Assembly (NCBI RefSeq): GCF_026236535.1
Contig: NZ_JAHTMW010000001.1
Span: forward strand, 186,001 to 250,000
Length of the DNA: 64,000 nucleotides
Direction of reading: 5' to 3'
Origin: Streptomyces sp. SKN60
Lineage (GTDB): Bacteria; Actinomycetota; Actinomycetes; Streptomycetales; Streptomycetaceae
Shown: in pieces, positions 39,089 to 47,457 of the stretch
Numbering within the stretch: position 1 is the stretch's first letter
Layout of the letters: each line of letters begins with the position of its first letter
Notes under the pieces: model-generated
The model's database searches: none
The model's input: the letters and a program-made list of their open reading frames with translations, nothing else
Told to the model about the DNA's origin: nothing
Translations under genes and position numbers: made by a program

Positions 39089-39307
39089 CTACCAGTCGCC
39101 CCGAGAACCGGACGAGGACGTGAACTTGCGGACCAGATAGATCAGTCCACCGACCAGCGCCACGAACACCAGCAGCTTGAACAGCAGACCGACCACGAAG
39201 GTCAGAACGCTGGTGATCAGGCCGCCGAAGACGACCAGAGCGATGACGGGTATGGCGATCCACTTCACCCACCACGGCATCCCCGCGAGAATCTCCTTCA
39301 CCGCCAT
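39089..39307 (-). CDS. Small two-helix membrane protein (DUF5326-like)
   Basis: 72 residues: MAVKEILAGMPWWVKW, then two hydrophobic helices (about 17-35 and 38-60) and a polar tail ending SGSRGDW. This is a conserved Streptomyces family with no assigned function, recognised from memory as DUF5326. A GAGG ribosome-binding site precedes the ATG. The 247-bp gap upstream (39308-39554) is GC-rich with no other recognisable feature. Confidence 0.7.
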   Translation of the reverse strand: MAVKEILAGMPWWVKWIAIPVIALVVFGGLITSVLTFVVGLLFKLLVFVALVGGLIYLVRKFTSSSGSRGDW

Positions 39308-39554
39308 TGCGCTTACCTCATCTCCGAAGAGTGCGAGCCCGAAGGGCTCAGCCACCGGGTCCGTGGGCGCTCTCTGCACCCGACACCTCGATGCTAGGGC
39401 CGGGCACCGAGCCCGCGGGGCCCTCCCGGCCCCCGCTCTTCCCTGATCCGCCCCCTAAGGGACCCGGGAGTTCCGGGCCGGGGAGGCTCAGGGTCCACGC
39501 GGCTCCTGGGCTCCGAGGCCCCGGGACGCTCCGGGATGCTCCGGGTCTCCGGGA

Positions 39555-39872
39555 TCACGCCTCCGGCGGCGAGAAGACCACCATGACCCGCAGGTCCTCG
39601 GTGATGTGGTGGAACTTGTGCGGCACCCCCGCCGGCACATAGACCACACTGCCCCGCGCCACCTGGGTCGTCTCCGCCCCCACCGTGATCGCCCCCCGGC
39701 CGCTCACCACGAAGTACACCTCGTCCTGGCCGTGCGGCTGCTGCGGATCGAGCGCCCCGGCGTCGAGCGCGTACAGCCCCACCGACATGTTCCGCTCGCG
39801 CAGGAACTGGAGGTAGGCGCCGTCGTTGGCGGCGCGCTCCGCCTCCAGCTCGTCCAGTCGGAATGCTTTCAT
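39555..39872 (-). CDS. Single-domain cupin protein
   Basis: 105 residues. The cupin motif 1 metal ligands are in QQPHGQDEVYFVVSGRG (His, Glu) and motif 2 in VPAGVPHKFHHI (His). Small cupins bind a metal and act as dioxygenases, isomerases or ligand sensors; no substrate can be assigned. ATG 39872 is chosen because the upstream extension is unrelated to cupins. It is divergent from the membrane protein at 39924, with a 51-bp gap. Confidence 0.85.
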   Translation of the reverse strand: MKAFRLDELEAERAANDGAYLQFLRERNMSVGLYALDAGALDPQQPHGQDEVYFVVSGRGAITVGAETTQVARGSVVYVPAGVPHKFHHITEDLRVMVVFSPPEA

Positions 39873-39923
39873 TGCTCGTCCGCCCCTGTTTCTGGCCAGA
39901 TCATGTCTGCCACGATCTGACAC

Positions 39924-40301
39924 ATGAAGAATTTCGTAGTCAAGACGCTCGCGAACGCGGGCGCACTGGCCGTGGCCATCTGGCTGCTGCAGGACATCAC
40001 GCTGACCGGTGACAGCACCGGCAAGAAGGCCTGGACCCTCATCCTGGTCGCCCTGGTCTTCGGCCTGGTGAACTTCCTGGTCAAGCCGGTCGTGAAGCTG
40101 CTCACGTTCCCGCTCTTCATCCTGACCCTCGGTCTGATCACCCTGGTCGTCAACGCGCTGATGCTGCTCCTGACGTCCTGGCTGGCGGATCAGTTCGACC
40201 TCAGCTTCCACGTGGAGGGCTTCTGGACCGCCGTGCTCGGCGGCCTGATCATCTCCGTCGTCTCGTGGGCGCTGAACATCGTGCTGCCCGACGGCGACTG
40301 A
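39924..40301 (+). CDS. Four-helix membrane protein of the 'phage holin 4' (PF04020-type) family
   Basis: 125 residues with four hydrophobic helices: MKNFVVKTLANAGALAVAIW, LILVALVFGLVNFLVKPVVK, LPLFILTLG-type and the C-terminal GLIISVVSWALNIVL. The signature F-G-L-V-N-x-x-V-K-P is typical. The family name comes from distant phage similarity, but members are chromosomal membrane proteins of unknown role. It is followed 12 bases later by the ptpA remnant, as functional genes would be in an operon. Confidence 0.82.
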   Translation: MKNFVVKTLANAGALAVAIWLLQDITLTGDSTGKKAWTLILVALVFGLVNFLVKPVVKLLTFPLFILTLGLITLVVNALMLLLTSWLADQFDLSFHVEGFWTAVLGGLIISVVSWALNIVLPDGD

Positions 40302-40313
40302 GGGCTGCCCGCC

Positions 40314-40485
40314 ATGCCGTACCACGTCCGTTGCGTCCGCACGGGCGACGGGCGCCGGTCTCGGCGTACCGGACCCCTATTACGGTGACCGGGGCGGCTT
40401 CGAGGAGTGCCTGGAGATGGTCGAGGCGGCGAGCGCGGGACTGCTCGCCGCCGTGCGCGAGCAAGTGAAGGAGCGGACGGCATGA
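40314..40485 (+). pseudogene. ptpA: Remnant of the low-molecular-weight protein tyrosine phosphatase gene (ptpA)
   Basis: The ATG at 40314 opens MPYHVRCVRTGDGRR, which resembles the PtpA N-terminus (consensus M-x-Y-R-V-C-F-V-C-T-G-N-I-C-R-S), then runs into a stop at about 40386. In another frame GVPDPYYGDRGGFEECLEMV (from about 40359) and the rest to the TGA at 40483 are the typical PtpA C-terminus with the catalytic Asp motif DPYYG. About 100 internal codons are missing, and the P-loop Cys reads Arg. Family knowledge: S. coelicolor has ptpA here (recalled). This gene is therefore deleted and non-functional. The C-terminal fragment still overlaps the next start by ATGA. Confidence 0.8.
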
Positions 40486-41645
40486 GCAGCGACGCGACGC
40501 GCGGTGCGGACGACATGATCGGGGACGGCACCCTGGCCGTACGGGCGGGGCTGCCCGAGCCCGTGAAGTACGAGCCCACCCTGCCCGGCCCGGTCTTCGC
40601 GGCCCACTTCCACCTCCCCGGCGAGCCGACCGGCCCGTACACCTACGGCCGGGACGAGAACCCGACCTGGACCCATCTGGAACACGCCATCAGCACCCTG
40701 GAGGCACCGGGGGAGAGCGGCGTCGAGACGCTGGTCTTCGCCTCCGGCATGGCCGCCATCTCCGCCGTCCTCTTCTCCCAGCTGAAGGCCGGCGACGTGG
40801 TCGTCGTCCCCTCCGACGGCTACCAGGCCGTGCCGCTGGTGCACGAGCAGCTGCGGGCGTACGGCGTCGAGGTACGGTCCGCGCCGACCGGCGGCGACGC
40901 CCAGCTGTCCGTCCTCGCCGGCGCGAAGCTGCTGTGGATCGAGACCCCGTCCAACCCCGGGCTCGACGTGTGCGACCTGCGCCGTCTGGCGGACGCCGCC
41001 CACGAGGCCGGGGCGCTCGTCGCGGTCGACAACACCCTGGCGACCCCGCTCGGCCAGCGGCCGCTGCTGCTGGGCGCCGACTTCTCGGTGGCCAGCGACA
41101 CCAAGGGCATGTCCGGGCACGGCGATCTGCTGCTCGGGCACGTCAGCTGCCGCGACGCCGAGCGGGCCGCCGAGGTACGGCGCTGGCGCAAGATCGTCGG
41201 CGCGATTCCCGGCCCCATGGAGGCCTGGCTCGCGCACCGTTCGCTGGCCACCCTCCAGCTGCGGATCGACCGGCAGTGCGGCACCGCGCTCGCCGTCGCG
41301 GAGGCGCTCAAGGGGCATCGGCACGTGACCGGGCTGCGCTACCCGGGGCTTCCCGACGACCCCTCGCACGAGGTGGCCGCCCGCCAGATGCGCCGCTTCG
41401 GCTCCGTCATCTCCTTCGAGCTGCCGGACCGGGCCTGGGCCGAGCACTTCCTGGGGGCGCTGCACCTGGTGGAGGAGGCGACCAGCTTCGGCGGCGTGCG
41501 GTCCACCGCCGAGCGGCGCGGACGCTGGGGCGGCGACGCCGTGCCGGAGGGCTTCGTCCGCTTCTCGGTCGGCGCCGAGGACCCGGAGGACCTGATCGCC
41601 GACGTCCTGCGCGCCCTCGACGAGACGGCCAAGGCGCTCGGCTGA
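40482..41645 (+). CDS. Cystathionine gamma-lyase/synthase family PLP enzyme
   Basis: 387 residues of the Cys/Met-metabolism fold type I family. YTYGRDENPTWTHLE near 54, FASGMAAISAV near 87, IETPSNPGLDV near 152 and the PLP lysine in SDTKGMSGHGDLLLG near 207. It could be a gamma-lyase (cystathionine to cysteine) or gamma-synthase; the sequence does not settle this. The ATG at 40482 overlaps the ptpA remnant's stop, showing that the pair was once translationally coupled. It ends in a strong hairpin. Confidence 0.86.
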   Translation: MSSDATRGADDMIGDGTLAVRAGLPEPVKYEPTLPGPVFAAHFHLPGEPTGPYTYGRDENPTWTHLEHAISTLEAPGESGVETLVFASGMAAISAVLFSQLKAGDVVVVPSDGYQAVPLVHEQLRAYGVEVRSAPTGGDAQLSVLAGAKLLWIETPSNPGLDVCDLRRLADAAHEAGALVAVDNTLATPLGQRPLLLGADFSVASDTKGMSGHGDLLLGHVSCRDAERAAEVRRWRKIVGAIPGPMEAWLAHRSLATLQLRIDRQCGTALAVAEALKGHRHVTGLRYPGLPDDPSHEVAARQMRRFGSVISFELPDRAWAEHFLGALHLVEEATSFGGVRSTAERRGRWGGDAVPEGFVRFSVGAEDPEDLIADVLRALDETAKALG

Positions 41646-41651
41646 CGCGAC

Positions 41652-41694
41652 AGGGGCGCTCCGAGCCTCCCCCCTCGTGGCTCGGAACGCCCCT
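41652..41694 (+). terminator. Terminator after the PLP enzyme
   Basis: AGGGGCGCTCCGAGCC (41652-41667) pairs with GGCTCGGAACGCCCCT (41679-41694), with one mismatch and an 11-base loop rich in C. Confidence 0.8.
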
Positions 41695-41796
41695 CGTCCC
41701 CCGGCGGTGTCCTCACGGACACCCGCCCGAACAAGGCTAGTTGACTCTGTGTCAGTGTCCAATCACGGTAGCGACAGCGACCTATCGACTTATTTA

Positions 41797-41825
41797 TAGT
41801 TGGACGGTCCTTAGTTGGACGGTCC
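41797..41825. promoter_or_regulatory. Two 14-bp direct repeats before the LysR gene
   Basis: TAGTTGGACGGTCC occurs at 41797-41810 and again at 41812-41825, one base apart. They lie 36-64 bases before the LysR start in an AT-richer stretch (TATTTATAG), the expected position of an autoregulatory operator. A TTGACT at about 41740 could be a -35 box. Confidence 0.6.
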
Positions 41826-41860
41826 GGTCGCACGGACTCGGGCGCCGGGAGGGGGCGGAC

Positions 41861-42757
41861 ATGGATCTGACCCTGCTGCGCACCTTCGTCACGGTGCACC
41901 GGGCCGGTTCCTTCACCCGCGCCGCCGCGCTCCTCGGCCTCTCCCAGCCGGCCGTCACCAGCCAGATCCGCAGCCTGGAGCGCCAGCTCGGCCGGCCGCT
42001 GTTCCTCAGACAGGCCCGTGGGGTCACCCCCACCACCATCGGCGACGAGCTCGCCCACCGTGCCGCCCCGCACCTGGACGCCCTGGTCGAGATCACCGAG
42101 ACCGGTCTCGACGAGCACACCGGGGTGCGCACCCTGCATGTCGCCGGGCCGCCCGAGTTCACGGCGGCCCGGGTGCTGCCCGCCCTCACCCCGCTGGTCG
42201 CCCAGGGCCTCGCCGTCCGCTCCTCGCTCCTGGGCAACGCGGAGGAGACCCTCGACGGCCTGGCCGCCGGCCACCACGACCTGGCCGTCGCGGTCGCCCG
42301 GCCCCGCGGCGGCCTGTTCACCGCCACCCCGCTCTGCGACGAGGAGCACGTCCTCGTCGCGGCCCCGCGCTGGGCCGCCCGGCTCTCCCCCGAGGTGCTG
42401 CTGCACAAGGGCGCCGTCGTCCTGGAGCGGCTGCCGGTGGTCGAGGTGCACGAGTCGCTGCCCTTCGTCAGCCGCTACTGGGCGGCCGTCTTCGACGCCG
42501 AGCCGGCCACCTCCGCCACCGTGATCGCCCCCGATCTGCGGGCTGTCCGGGAGTCCGCCGCCTCCGGCGCGGGCCTCGCCGTGCTGCCCCGCTATCTGTG
42601 CGAGGAGGAGCTGGCGCGCGGGCGGCTGGTGACCCTGCTCGACCCTCCGGTGCCGCCGCTGCGCACCTACTTCCTCGTCGTCCGCACCGGCACCCTCGCC
42701 CTGCCGCACATCGCCCGCGCCCACGACTTGCTGCTGCGTGCCGCGGGGGACTGGTGA
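41861..42757 (+). CDS. LysR-family transcriptional regulator
   Basis: 298 residues. The helix-turn-helix is FTRAAALLGLSQPAVTSQIRSLERQLGRPLF (residues about 19-50, written in parts: FTRAAALLGLSQ / PAVTSQIRSLE), followed by a periplasmic-binding-type effector domain. GGAGGGGG precedes the ATG at 41861. LysR proteins usually bind a target site next to their own gene; the 14-bp direct repeats upstream fit. The target genes are uncertain: the adjacent genes (PLP enzyme upstream, Nudix downstream) are on the same strand. Confidence 0.9.
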   Translation: MDLTLLRTFVTVHRAGSFTRAAALLGLSQPAVTSQIRSLERQLGRPLFLRQARGVTPTTIGDELAHRAAPHLDALVEITETGLDEHTGVRTLHVAGPPEFTAARVLPALTPLVAQGLAVRSSLLGNAEETLDGLAAGHHDLAVAVARPRGGLFTATPLCDEEHVLVAAPRWAARLSPEVLLHKGAVVLERLPVVEVHESLPFVSRYWAAVFDAEPATSATVIAPDLRAVRESAASGAGLAVLPRYLCEEELARGRLVTLLDPPVPPLRTYFLVVRTGTLALPHIARAHDLLLRAAGDW

Positions 42758-42809
42758 GTTTCCGGGCGGCGCGCGTTTCAGGACAGCGGGGACGGGCCAT
42801 TTTCTTCCC

Positions 42810-43289
42810 ATGACCGAACGACCCGTGGTCAAGCGCACCGCACGCGCCATCCTGCTCGACGGGGACGACCTGATCCTCATCAAGCGCACCAAGCCGGGCG
42901 TGGATCCCTACTGGGTGACCCCCGGCGGCGGGGTCGAACCCACCGACGCGACCGTCGTCGAGGCCCTGCACCGCGAGGTCCACGAGGAGCTGGGCGCCAA
43001 GATCGTCGACGTGGTCCCCTGCTTCGTCGACACCGTCGAGCACATCGTGGACGGCGGGGTCTCCGGGGTGAAGGTCCAGCACTTCTTCGTGTGCCGGCTC
43101 GAGTCCATGGACACCTCGCAGCGGCACGGCCCGGAGATCGACGAGCCGCTGGGCGAGTACGAGATCGTCCGGGTGCCCTTCAGCCGGGTCGGCATCGCCG
43201 CCGTCCACCTGGTCCCGCTCTCGCTGCGCCACTACCTGGACGGCAACATCGAGGGCGTCCGCGCGATGCACGCGCCCGACCTGGGCTAG
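42810..43289 (+). CDS. Nudix hydrolase
   Basis: 159 residues. The Nudix box runs GGGVEPTDATVVEALHREVH then EELGAK, near residues 40-65, with the REVHEELG metal-binding core intact. The enzyme hydrolyses a nucleoside diphosphate linked to X; the substrate is unknown. There is no ribosome-binding site; CATTTT ends six bases before the ATG at 42810, so the message may be leaderless. It is convergent with the flavohemoglobin gene. Confidence 0.88.
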   Translation: MTERPVVKRTARAILLDGDDLILIKRTKPGVDPYWVTPGGGVEPTDATVVEALHREVHEELGAKIVDVVPCFVDTVEHIVDGGVSGVKVQHFFVCRLESMDTSQRHGPEIDEPLGEYEIVRVPFSRVGIAAVHLVPLSLRHYLDGNIEGVRAMHAPDLG

Positions 43290-43311
43290 GCCCTCCGGTA
43301 CTGCCGGGCTC

Positions 43312-44526
43312 CTAGGACGCGCGGGCGACCTCCCCCAGGTAGTCGTGGCGGATCCGGTCGGTGGGGATGCCCGCGCCCTTCAGCGCGTCCAGGCCGCTGC
43401 GGATCATGCCGAGCGGCCCCGAGAGGTACGCGTCGTACTCGGCCCACGGCCCGTAGCGGCGCACCGCGTCCGGCAGCCGTCCCTCCGCCTCGGTGACCGG
43501 GCGGACGGCGAGCCAGGGGAAGGTCTGCTGCAGCCGCATCATGGTGTCGATGTCGTAGAGGTCGTGGCCGCTGCGGGCGCCGTAGAAGACCTCGACCGGC
43601 CGCCGGTCCCCGTGCTCGGCCACGTCCTCGACCAGCGCCTTGATCGGCGCGATCCCGGTGCCTCCGCCGAGGCAGAGCAGCCCGTTGTCGGTGGAGTGGT
43701 CGACGGTCATCGAGCCCGCGGGCGGGCCGAGCCGCAGCATGTCCCCCGGGCGGGCCCGGTGCACCAGGGCGTTGGACACCCAGCCCGCGGGCACCGCCTT
43801 CACATGCAGGGAGAGCAGCCCGTCCGGGCGGGGCGCGGAGGCGAAGGAGTAGTGCCGCCAGATCCGCGGCCACCAGGGCGTCTCCAGGGTCGTGTACTGC
43901 CCGGCCAGGAAGGGGTAGGGCAGATCGGGCCGGAGCGTGATCACGGCGACGTCGGGGGTCCGCAGATCGTGGCTGACCACCTCGGCCTGCCACCAGGGCG
44001 GCGCGTGGCTCTCGTTCTCGGCGGCGGCGTCGATCATGATCTGCGAGATGGTCGTGTACGTACGGACCCAGGCCGCCTCGGTCTCCGCGTCCCAGCCGCT
44101 GCCGGCGTACCGCTCCAGGGCGCCGATCAGCGCCTCGCCGACGGCCGGGTAGTGCTCGGCCCGCGTGCCGTACTTCCGGTGCCCGCGCCCGAGGTTGCGC
44201 AGATAGGCGGTGAGCACCGGGGTGTCGTCCAGATGGTCGGCCGCCGTGAGCAGCGCCTTGAGGAGCCGGTCCCGCTGGGCGTCCATGGCGGCGGGGAACA
44301 TCGCGCGCAGATCGGGGTGCCGGGTGAAGAGCAGCGCGTAGAAGTACGAGGTGACCCGGTCCGCCGTCGGCCCGATCTCGGCGAGCGTGCGCCGGACGAG
44401 CACGGCGTCGGCCGAGGCGTCCGGCTCCTTCGCCCCCGCCGGCTCGCTGAACGTTTCCTCAGGGGCCGCCGGCACGGCCGGCACGAGGGTCGGCGCACCC
44501 GTGGCCGCAGCCGGAGCATCCGTCAT
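43312..44526 (-). CDS. Flavohemoglobin-type globin-reductase
   Basis: 404 residues. The N-terminal 40 are a Pro/Ala-rich tail, followed by a globin domain (about 45-180) with proximal His in RGHRKYGTRAEHYPAV, and an FAD/NAD(P)H reductase part: RHYSFASAP (FAD-binding RxYS) near 242, CLGGGTGIAPIKAL near 287, and a C-terminal HDYLGEVARAS. Hmp-type proteins detoxify nitric oxide with O2 and NADPH. The distal residues are not certain, so oxygenase activity is inferred from the domain set. Confidence 0.86.
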   Translation of the reverse strand: MTDAPAAATGAPTLVPAVPAAPEETFSEPAGAKEPDASADAVLVRRTLAEIGPTADRVTSYFYALLFTRHPDLRAMFPAAMDAQRDRLLKALLTAADHLDDTPVLTAYLRNLGRGHRKYGTRAEHYPAVGEALIGALERYAGSGWDAETEAAWVRTYTTISQIMIDAAAENESHAPPWWQAEVVSHDLRTPDVAVITLRPDLPYPFLAGQYTTLETPWWPRIWRHYSFASAPRPDGLLSLHVKAVPAGWVSNALVHRARPGDMLRLGPPAGSMTVDHSTDNGLLCLGGGTGIAPIKALVEDVAEHGDRRPVEVFYGARSGHDLYDIDTMMRLQQTFPWLAVRPVTEAEGRLPDAVRRYGPWAEYDAYLSGPLGMIRSGLDALKGAGIPTDRIRHDYLGEVARAS

Positions 44527-44629
44527 GTCCTTGCCTCCCCGCAGTGGGCCGCTGTGTTCGCAGAATGGCAGTGCGATGAGGAGGACGGACAGAAAGTGGG
44601 ATTCCCGGTGATTCGCCCCGAGCGGAGGG

Positions 44630-45283
44630 CTAGGCTGCGCTCTTTCGGACGAGTGCGCAGGCCTCGCGCAGATCGCCGCCCGTGTAGCTGTGCCGGGCCA
44701 GTCCGGCCAGATGGTGGTCGGCGTTCACGGCCACGGTCTCGGGCACGATCGCGAACAGCTCCGCGTCGGACATCGAGTCGCCGTACGCCACGCAGTCGGC
44801 CGGATCGACCCCGAACCGCGCGCAGAGCTCCCCGGCGATCCGCACCTTGGCCGAGGCGTCGAGGATGCCCGGCCGGTGGATCGGCTCGGTGAAGGGCACG
44901 GCGGGCCAGCGGGAGCCGTGGGCCGCGTCGGCGCCCCAGTCGAGGAGCCGCTCGACGAAGAAGTCGGGCGAGAGCGAGATGACCGCGCAGTGGCTGCCCT
45001 CGGCCCGGATCTCGGCCCAGACCTCCCGGATGCCGCTCAGCCAGGGCGCCTGCTCGAAGGCCGTGGTCACCTGTTCCGGGGTGAGCTCCGACCAGAGCGC
45101 ATGGGCCTGGACGGCGAACTCGTCCGGGGTGAGCCCGCGCAGCAGGAAGTCCTGCTCCAGCTGCGCGATCTCCCGGCTCAGCCCGAGCTGCCGGGAGATC
45201 TCCACCGCGGCCGCCGAGCCACGGATCAGCGTGCCGTCGAGGTCGAAGAGATGCAGCCGCCGCCGGCCGCGCAGGGTCGTCAT
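44630..45283 (-). CDS. HAD-IB phosphatase, SerB-like
   Basis: 217 residues. Motif I is FDLDGTLIRGSAA near 13, motif II is Ser in AVISLSPDFF near 101, motif III is the Lys in DASAKVRIAG near 143, and motif IV is VAYGDSMSDAELF near 165. This is the phosphoserine phosphatase-like branch; the true substrate may differ, since homologues include lipid-phosphate and homoserine-type phosphatases. It is a single gene divergent from the small membrane protein, with a parS site in the gap. Confidence 0.88.
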   Translation of the reverse strand: MTTLRGRRRLHLFDLDGTLIRGSAAAVEISRQLGLSREIAQLEQDFLLRGLTPDEFAVQAHALWSELTPEQVTTAFEQAPWLSGIREVWAEIRAEGSHCAVISLSPDFFVERLLDWGADAAHGSRWPAVPFTEPIHRPGILDASAKVRIAGELCARFGVDPADCVAYGDSMSDAELFAIVPETVAVNADHHLAGLARHSYTGGDLREACALVRKSAA

Positions 45284-45351
45284 GTACGCCGAGGCTAGTA
45301 CGCCGGCTTACTCCCCCGGTCAGACGCGGGACACCGCTGTCGTTCGGCACG

Positions 45352-45894
45352 GTGTTTCACGTGAAACATCTCCAGCGGCCCGTTCGGCGGGCGCTCCTCG
45401 TCGTCCATGTGGCGGTCTCCGTGGCCTGGCTCGGCCTCAGCCTGGGGCTGCTCACCCTCGGTCTCACCGCCTACACCACCCAGGACCCGTCCCTCACCCA
45501 GGCGGCCTACCGCGCCATGAAGGTCTTTGCGGACTGGCTGCTCGCCCCGGTCGCCCTGGTGACCTTCGGCAGCGGCCTGGTGCTCTCCCTGGGCACGCCC
45601 TGGGGTCTCGCCCGGCATCGCTGGGTCTGGATCAAGTTCTGGCTCACCCTGGCCACCGCCGCCGCGACGATCTTCGCGCTGCGCCCGGAGATCGCCCACG
45701 CGGCGGCCGCCGGGGTCCCCGACAGCAGTCTGGTGGGCGCCCCGGTGGTCTCCACGACGGCCTATCTCTTCATGACGGCGATCTCCGTCCTGAAGCCCTG
45801 GGGGCTGACCCGGCGCGGCCGCCACCTGCGGGAATCGGCCGCACGTCAGGCACCTCGGGCGGGGCGCGCAGCTCGCCAGGGCCAGTTCTCGTAA
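45352..45894 (+). CDS. Small four-helix membrane protein (DUF2269-like)
   Basis: About 180 residues with four hydrophobic helices (near 15-45, 62-85, 90-110 and 125-150) and a basic Arg-rich tail. The pattern LLVVHVAVSVAWLGLSLG, with His in helix 1, resembles the DUF2269 membrane family, possibly haem-coordinating, but this is weak. The start falls inside the parS site: GTG 45352 or GTG 45361. It lies upstream of the GNAT gene. Confidence 0.7.
   Translation: MFHVKHLQRPVRRALLVVHVAVSVAWLGLSLGLLTLGLTAYTTQDPSLTQAAYRAMKVFADWLLAPVALVTFGSGLVLSLGTPWGLARHRWVWIKFWLTLATAAATIFALRPEIAHAAAAGVPDSSLVGAPVVSTTAYLFMTAISVLKPWGLTRRGRHLRESAARQAPRAGRAARQGQFS
45353..45368. promoter_or_regulatory. parS site (perfect 16-mer)
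   Basis: TGTTTCACGTGAAACA, the full ParB-binding consensus. It encodes residues 1-5 of the adjacent membrane protein's predicted N-terminus, VFHVK. Confidence 0.95.
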
Positions 45895-45936
45895 AGCGGT
45901 GGACGGGCCGTCGCCACGTCGGACAGCCTGATCACC

Positions 45937-46800
45937 ATGCCCCTCTCTCAGCTCCCGCTCGACCGGCTCCCGATCCGACGCCTCGGCCCCGACGACCTCC
46001 TCGCCTGCGCCGACCTCTCCGAGAACCGGGGCTGGCCCCGGGAAGAGCACAAGTGGGGCCTGCTGCTCGCCGCCGGGGTGGGACACGGCATCGCCGACCC
46101 ATCCGGCAAGGGGCTGCTCGCCGTCTGCGTGGTCACCTCGTACGGGCCGGAGCTCGCCGCCATCGGCATGGTCCTGGTCGCCGAGCGCTACGCCCGGCAG
46201 GGCGTCGGGCGCCGTCTGATGCGCCATGTCCTCGCGGAGGCCGGCGACACCCCGCTGAGCCTGTACGCCACGAGCAACGGGCAGCCGCTCTACGAGGAGC
46301 TCGGCTTCACGGAGGTCGCACGCGCGGAGATGCTCAGGGGCCGCTTCACGGCGGCCGAGCCGGCGCCCGAGCGCTCCGTCCGGCCCGCCACCGCCGAGGA
46401 CGTGCAGCAGGTGCTCCGCCTCGACCACGAGATCTTCGGCGCCGACCGCACCCACCTCATCACCCGGCTCCCGGCCTTCGCCGACCACCTGAGGGTCGCG
46501 GAGCAGGACGGCGAGATCACCGGCTTCGCCGCGCTCTGGCCCAACATGGAGACCCATGTCATCGGCCCGGTGATCGCCCGCGACACCGGCACCGCACAGG
46601 CCCTGATCGCCTCGCTCGCCGCCGCCACCGACCGCCCGCTGCGCACGGACATCGACACCGGACACAGCGCCCTGGTGACCTGGCTGAAGGCGAACGGCCT
46701 GGAGCAGATCACCACCAACGCCGTCATGATCCGCTCGCGCGCCGAACTGCCAGGCGACGGGAACCGCCGCTTCGCCCCGCTGACCGTCGCGGCGGGCTGA
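45937..46800 (+). CDS. GNAT acetyltransferase with a second C-terminal domain
   Basis: 287 residues. The first GNAT domain is residues about 10-140 and contains the acetyl-CoA pyrophosphate loop ERYARQGVGRRLM near 90. The C-terminal domain (about 150-287) resembles the acyltransferase-like domain often fused to GNATs (Acetyltransf_18 type), with DRPLRTDIDTGHSALVTWL. Substrate unknown. It follows the membrane protein by 42 bases. Confidence 0.8.
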   Translation: MPLSQLPLDRLPIRRLGPDDLLACADLSENRGWPREEHKWGLLLAAGVGHGIADPSGKGLLAVCVVTSYGPELAAIGMVLVAERYARQGVGRRLMRHVLAEAGDTPLSLYATSNGQPLYEELGFTEVARAEMLRGRFTAAEPAPERSVRPATAEDVQQVLRLDHEIFGADRTHLITRLPAFADHLRVAEQDGEITGFAALWPNMETHVIGPVIARDTGTAQALIASLAAATDRPLRTDIDTGHSALVTWLKANGLEQITTNAVMIRSRAELPGDGNRRFAPLTVAAG

Positions 46801-46936
46801 ACCCGGGGCGTCAGGGCATCAGGGCGGGATTAATTGCACACGCGGCTTTTTGCGTTCCATCGTCTACCCTGGTAAAGAGCCGAAGCCCTTCCAGGCCGCG
46901 GACACCGAGGACAGACCGAGGAAGCGAGGAGCGCAC

Positions 46937-47407
46937 ATGACCGCGACGGACCCCGCCCTGACGGCCCTCTCCCAGGGCTGGTGCGCGCTTTCCCTGCTGC
47001 ACGGACGGATCGAGTCGCACATCGAGCGCGCTCTGGAGGCCGGGCACGGGCTCAGCGTCCGCGAGTACTCGCTCCTCGACGTCCTCAGCCGCCAGCACGA
47101 CGGCCCCGGCGGCCACCTCCAGATGAAGCAGGTGGCCGACGCCGTGGTGCTCAGCCAGAGCGCGACCACCCGGCTCGTCACCCGGCTCGAGGACCGCGGC
47201 CTGCTCACCCGGTACCTCTGCGCCACCGACCGGCGCGGCATCTACACCGATGTCACCGAGGCCGGCCAGAAGCTCCTCGACGAGGCCCGCCCCACCAACG
47301 ACGCCGCGCTCCGCGAGGCCCTGGACACGGCCGCCCAGAACCCCGAGCTCGCCCCGTTCGTGCGGGTCGTCGAAGGCCTGGACGTTCCCGCGAACGTCCC
47401 CGCCTGA
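46937..47407 (+). CDS. MarR-family transcriptional regulator
   Basis: 156 residues. The winged helix has LSVREYSLLDVLSRQ (about 40-55), MKQVADAVVLSQSATTRLVT (recognition helix near 75-92) and LEDRGLLTRYLCATDRRGIY (wing). GCGAGGAGC precedes the ATG at 46937. MarR proteins commonly control an adjacent gene; the GNAT gene upstream is in the same direction. The 136-bp upstream gap has TTAATTGCACAC, a possible operator area. Confidence 0.88.
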   Translation: MTATDPALTALSQGWCALSLLHGRIESHIERALEAGHGLSVREYSLLDVLSRQHDGPGGHLQMKQVADAVVLSQSATTRLVTRLEDRGLLTRYLCATDRRGIYTDVTEAGQKLLDEARPTNDAALREALDTAAQNPELAPFVRVVEGLDVPANVPA

Positions 47408-47418
47408 ACCCAGCGCGC

Positions 47419-47434
47419 TGTTTCACGTGAAACA
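47419..47434. promoter_or_regulatory. parS site between convergent genes
   Basis: TGTTTCACGTGAAACA, flanked on both sides by GCGC so the palindrome extends to 24 bp. It lies between the marR stop and the convergent beta-lactamase-family stop, with no coding overlap. Confidence 0.95.
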
Positions 47435-47457
47435 GCGCAAGGCCGGCGGCGAGACGG

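Noticed and set aside
39924..40301. Prophage holin, hence a prophage
   Set aside because: The family name is historical. No phage genes adjoin it and the flanking genes are core.
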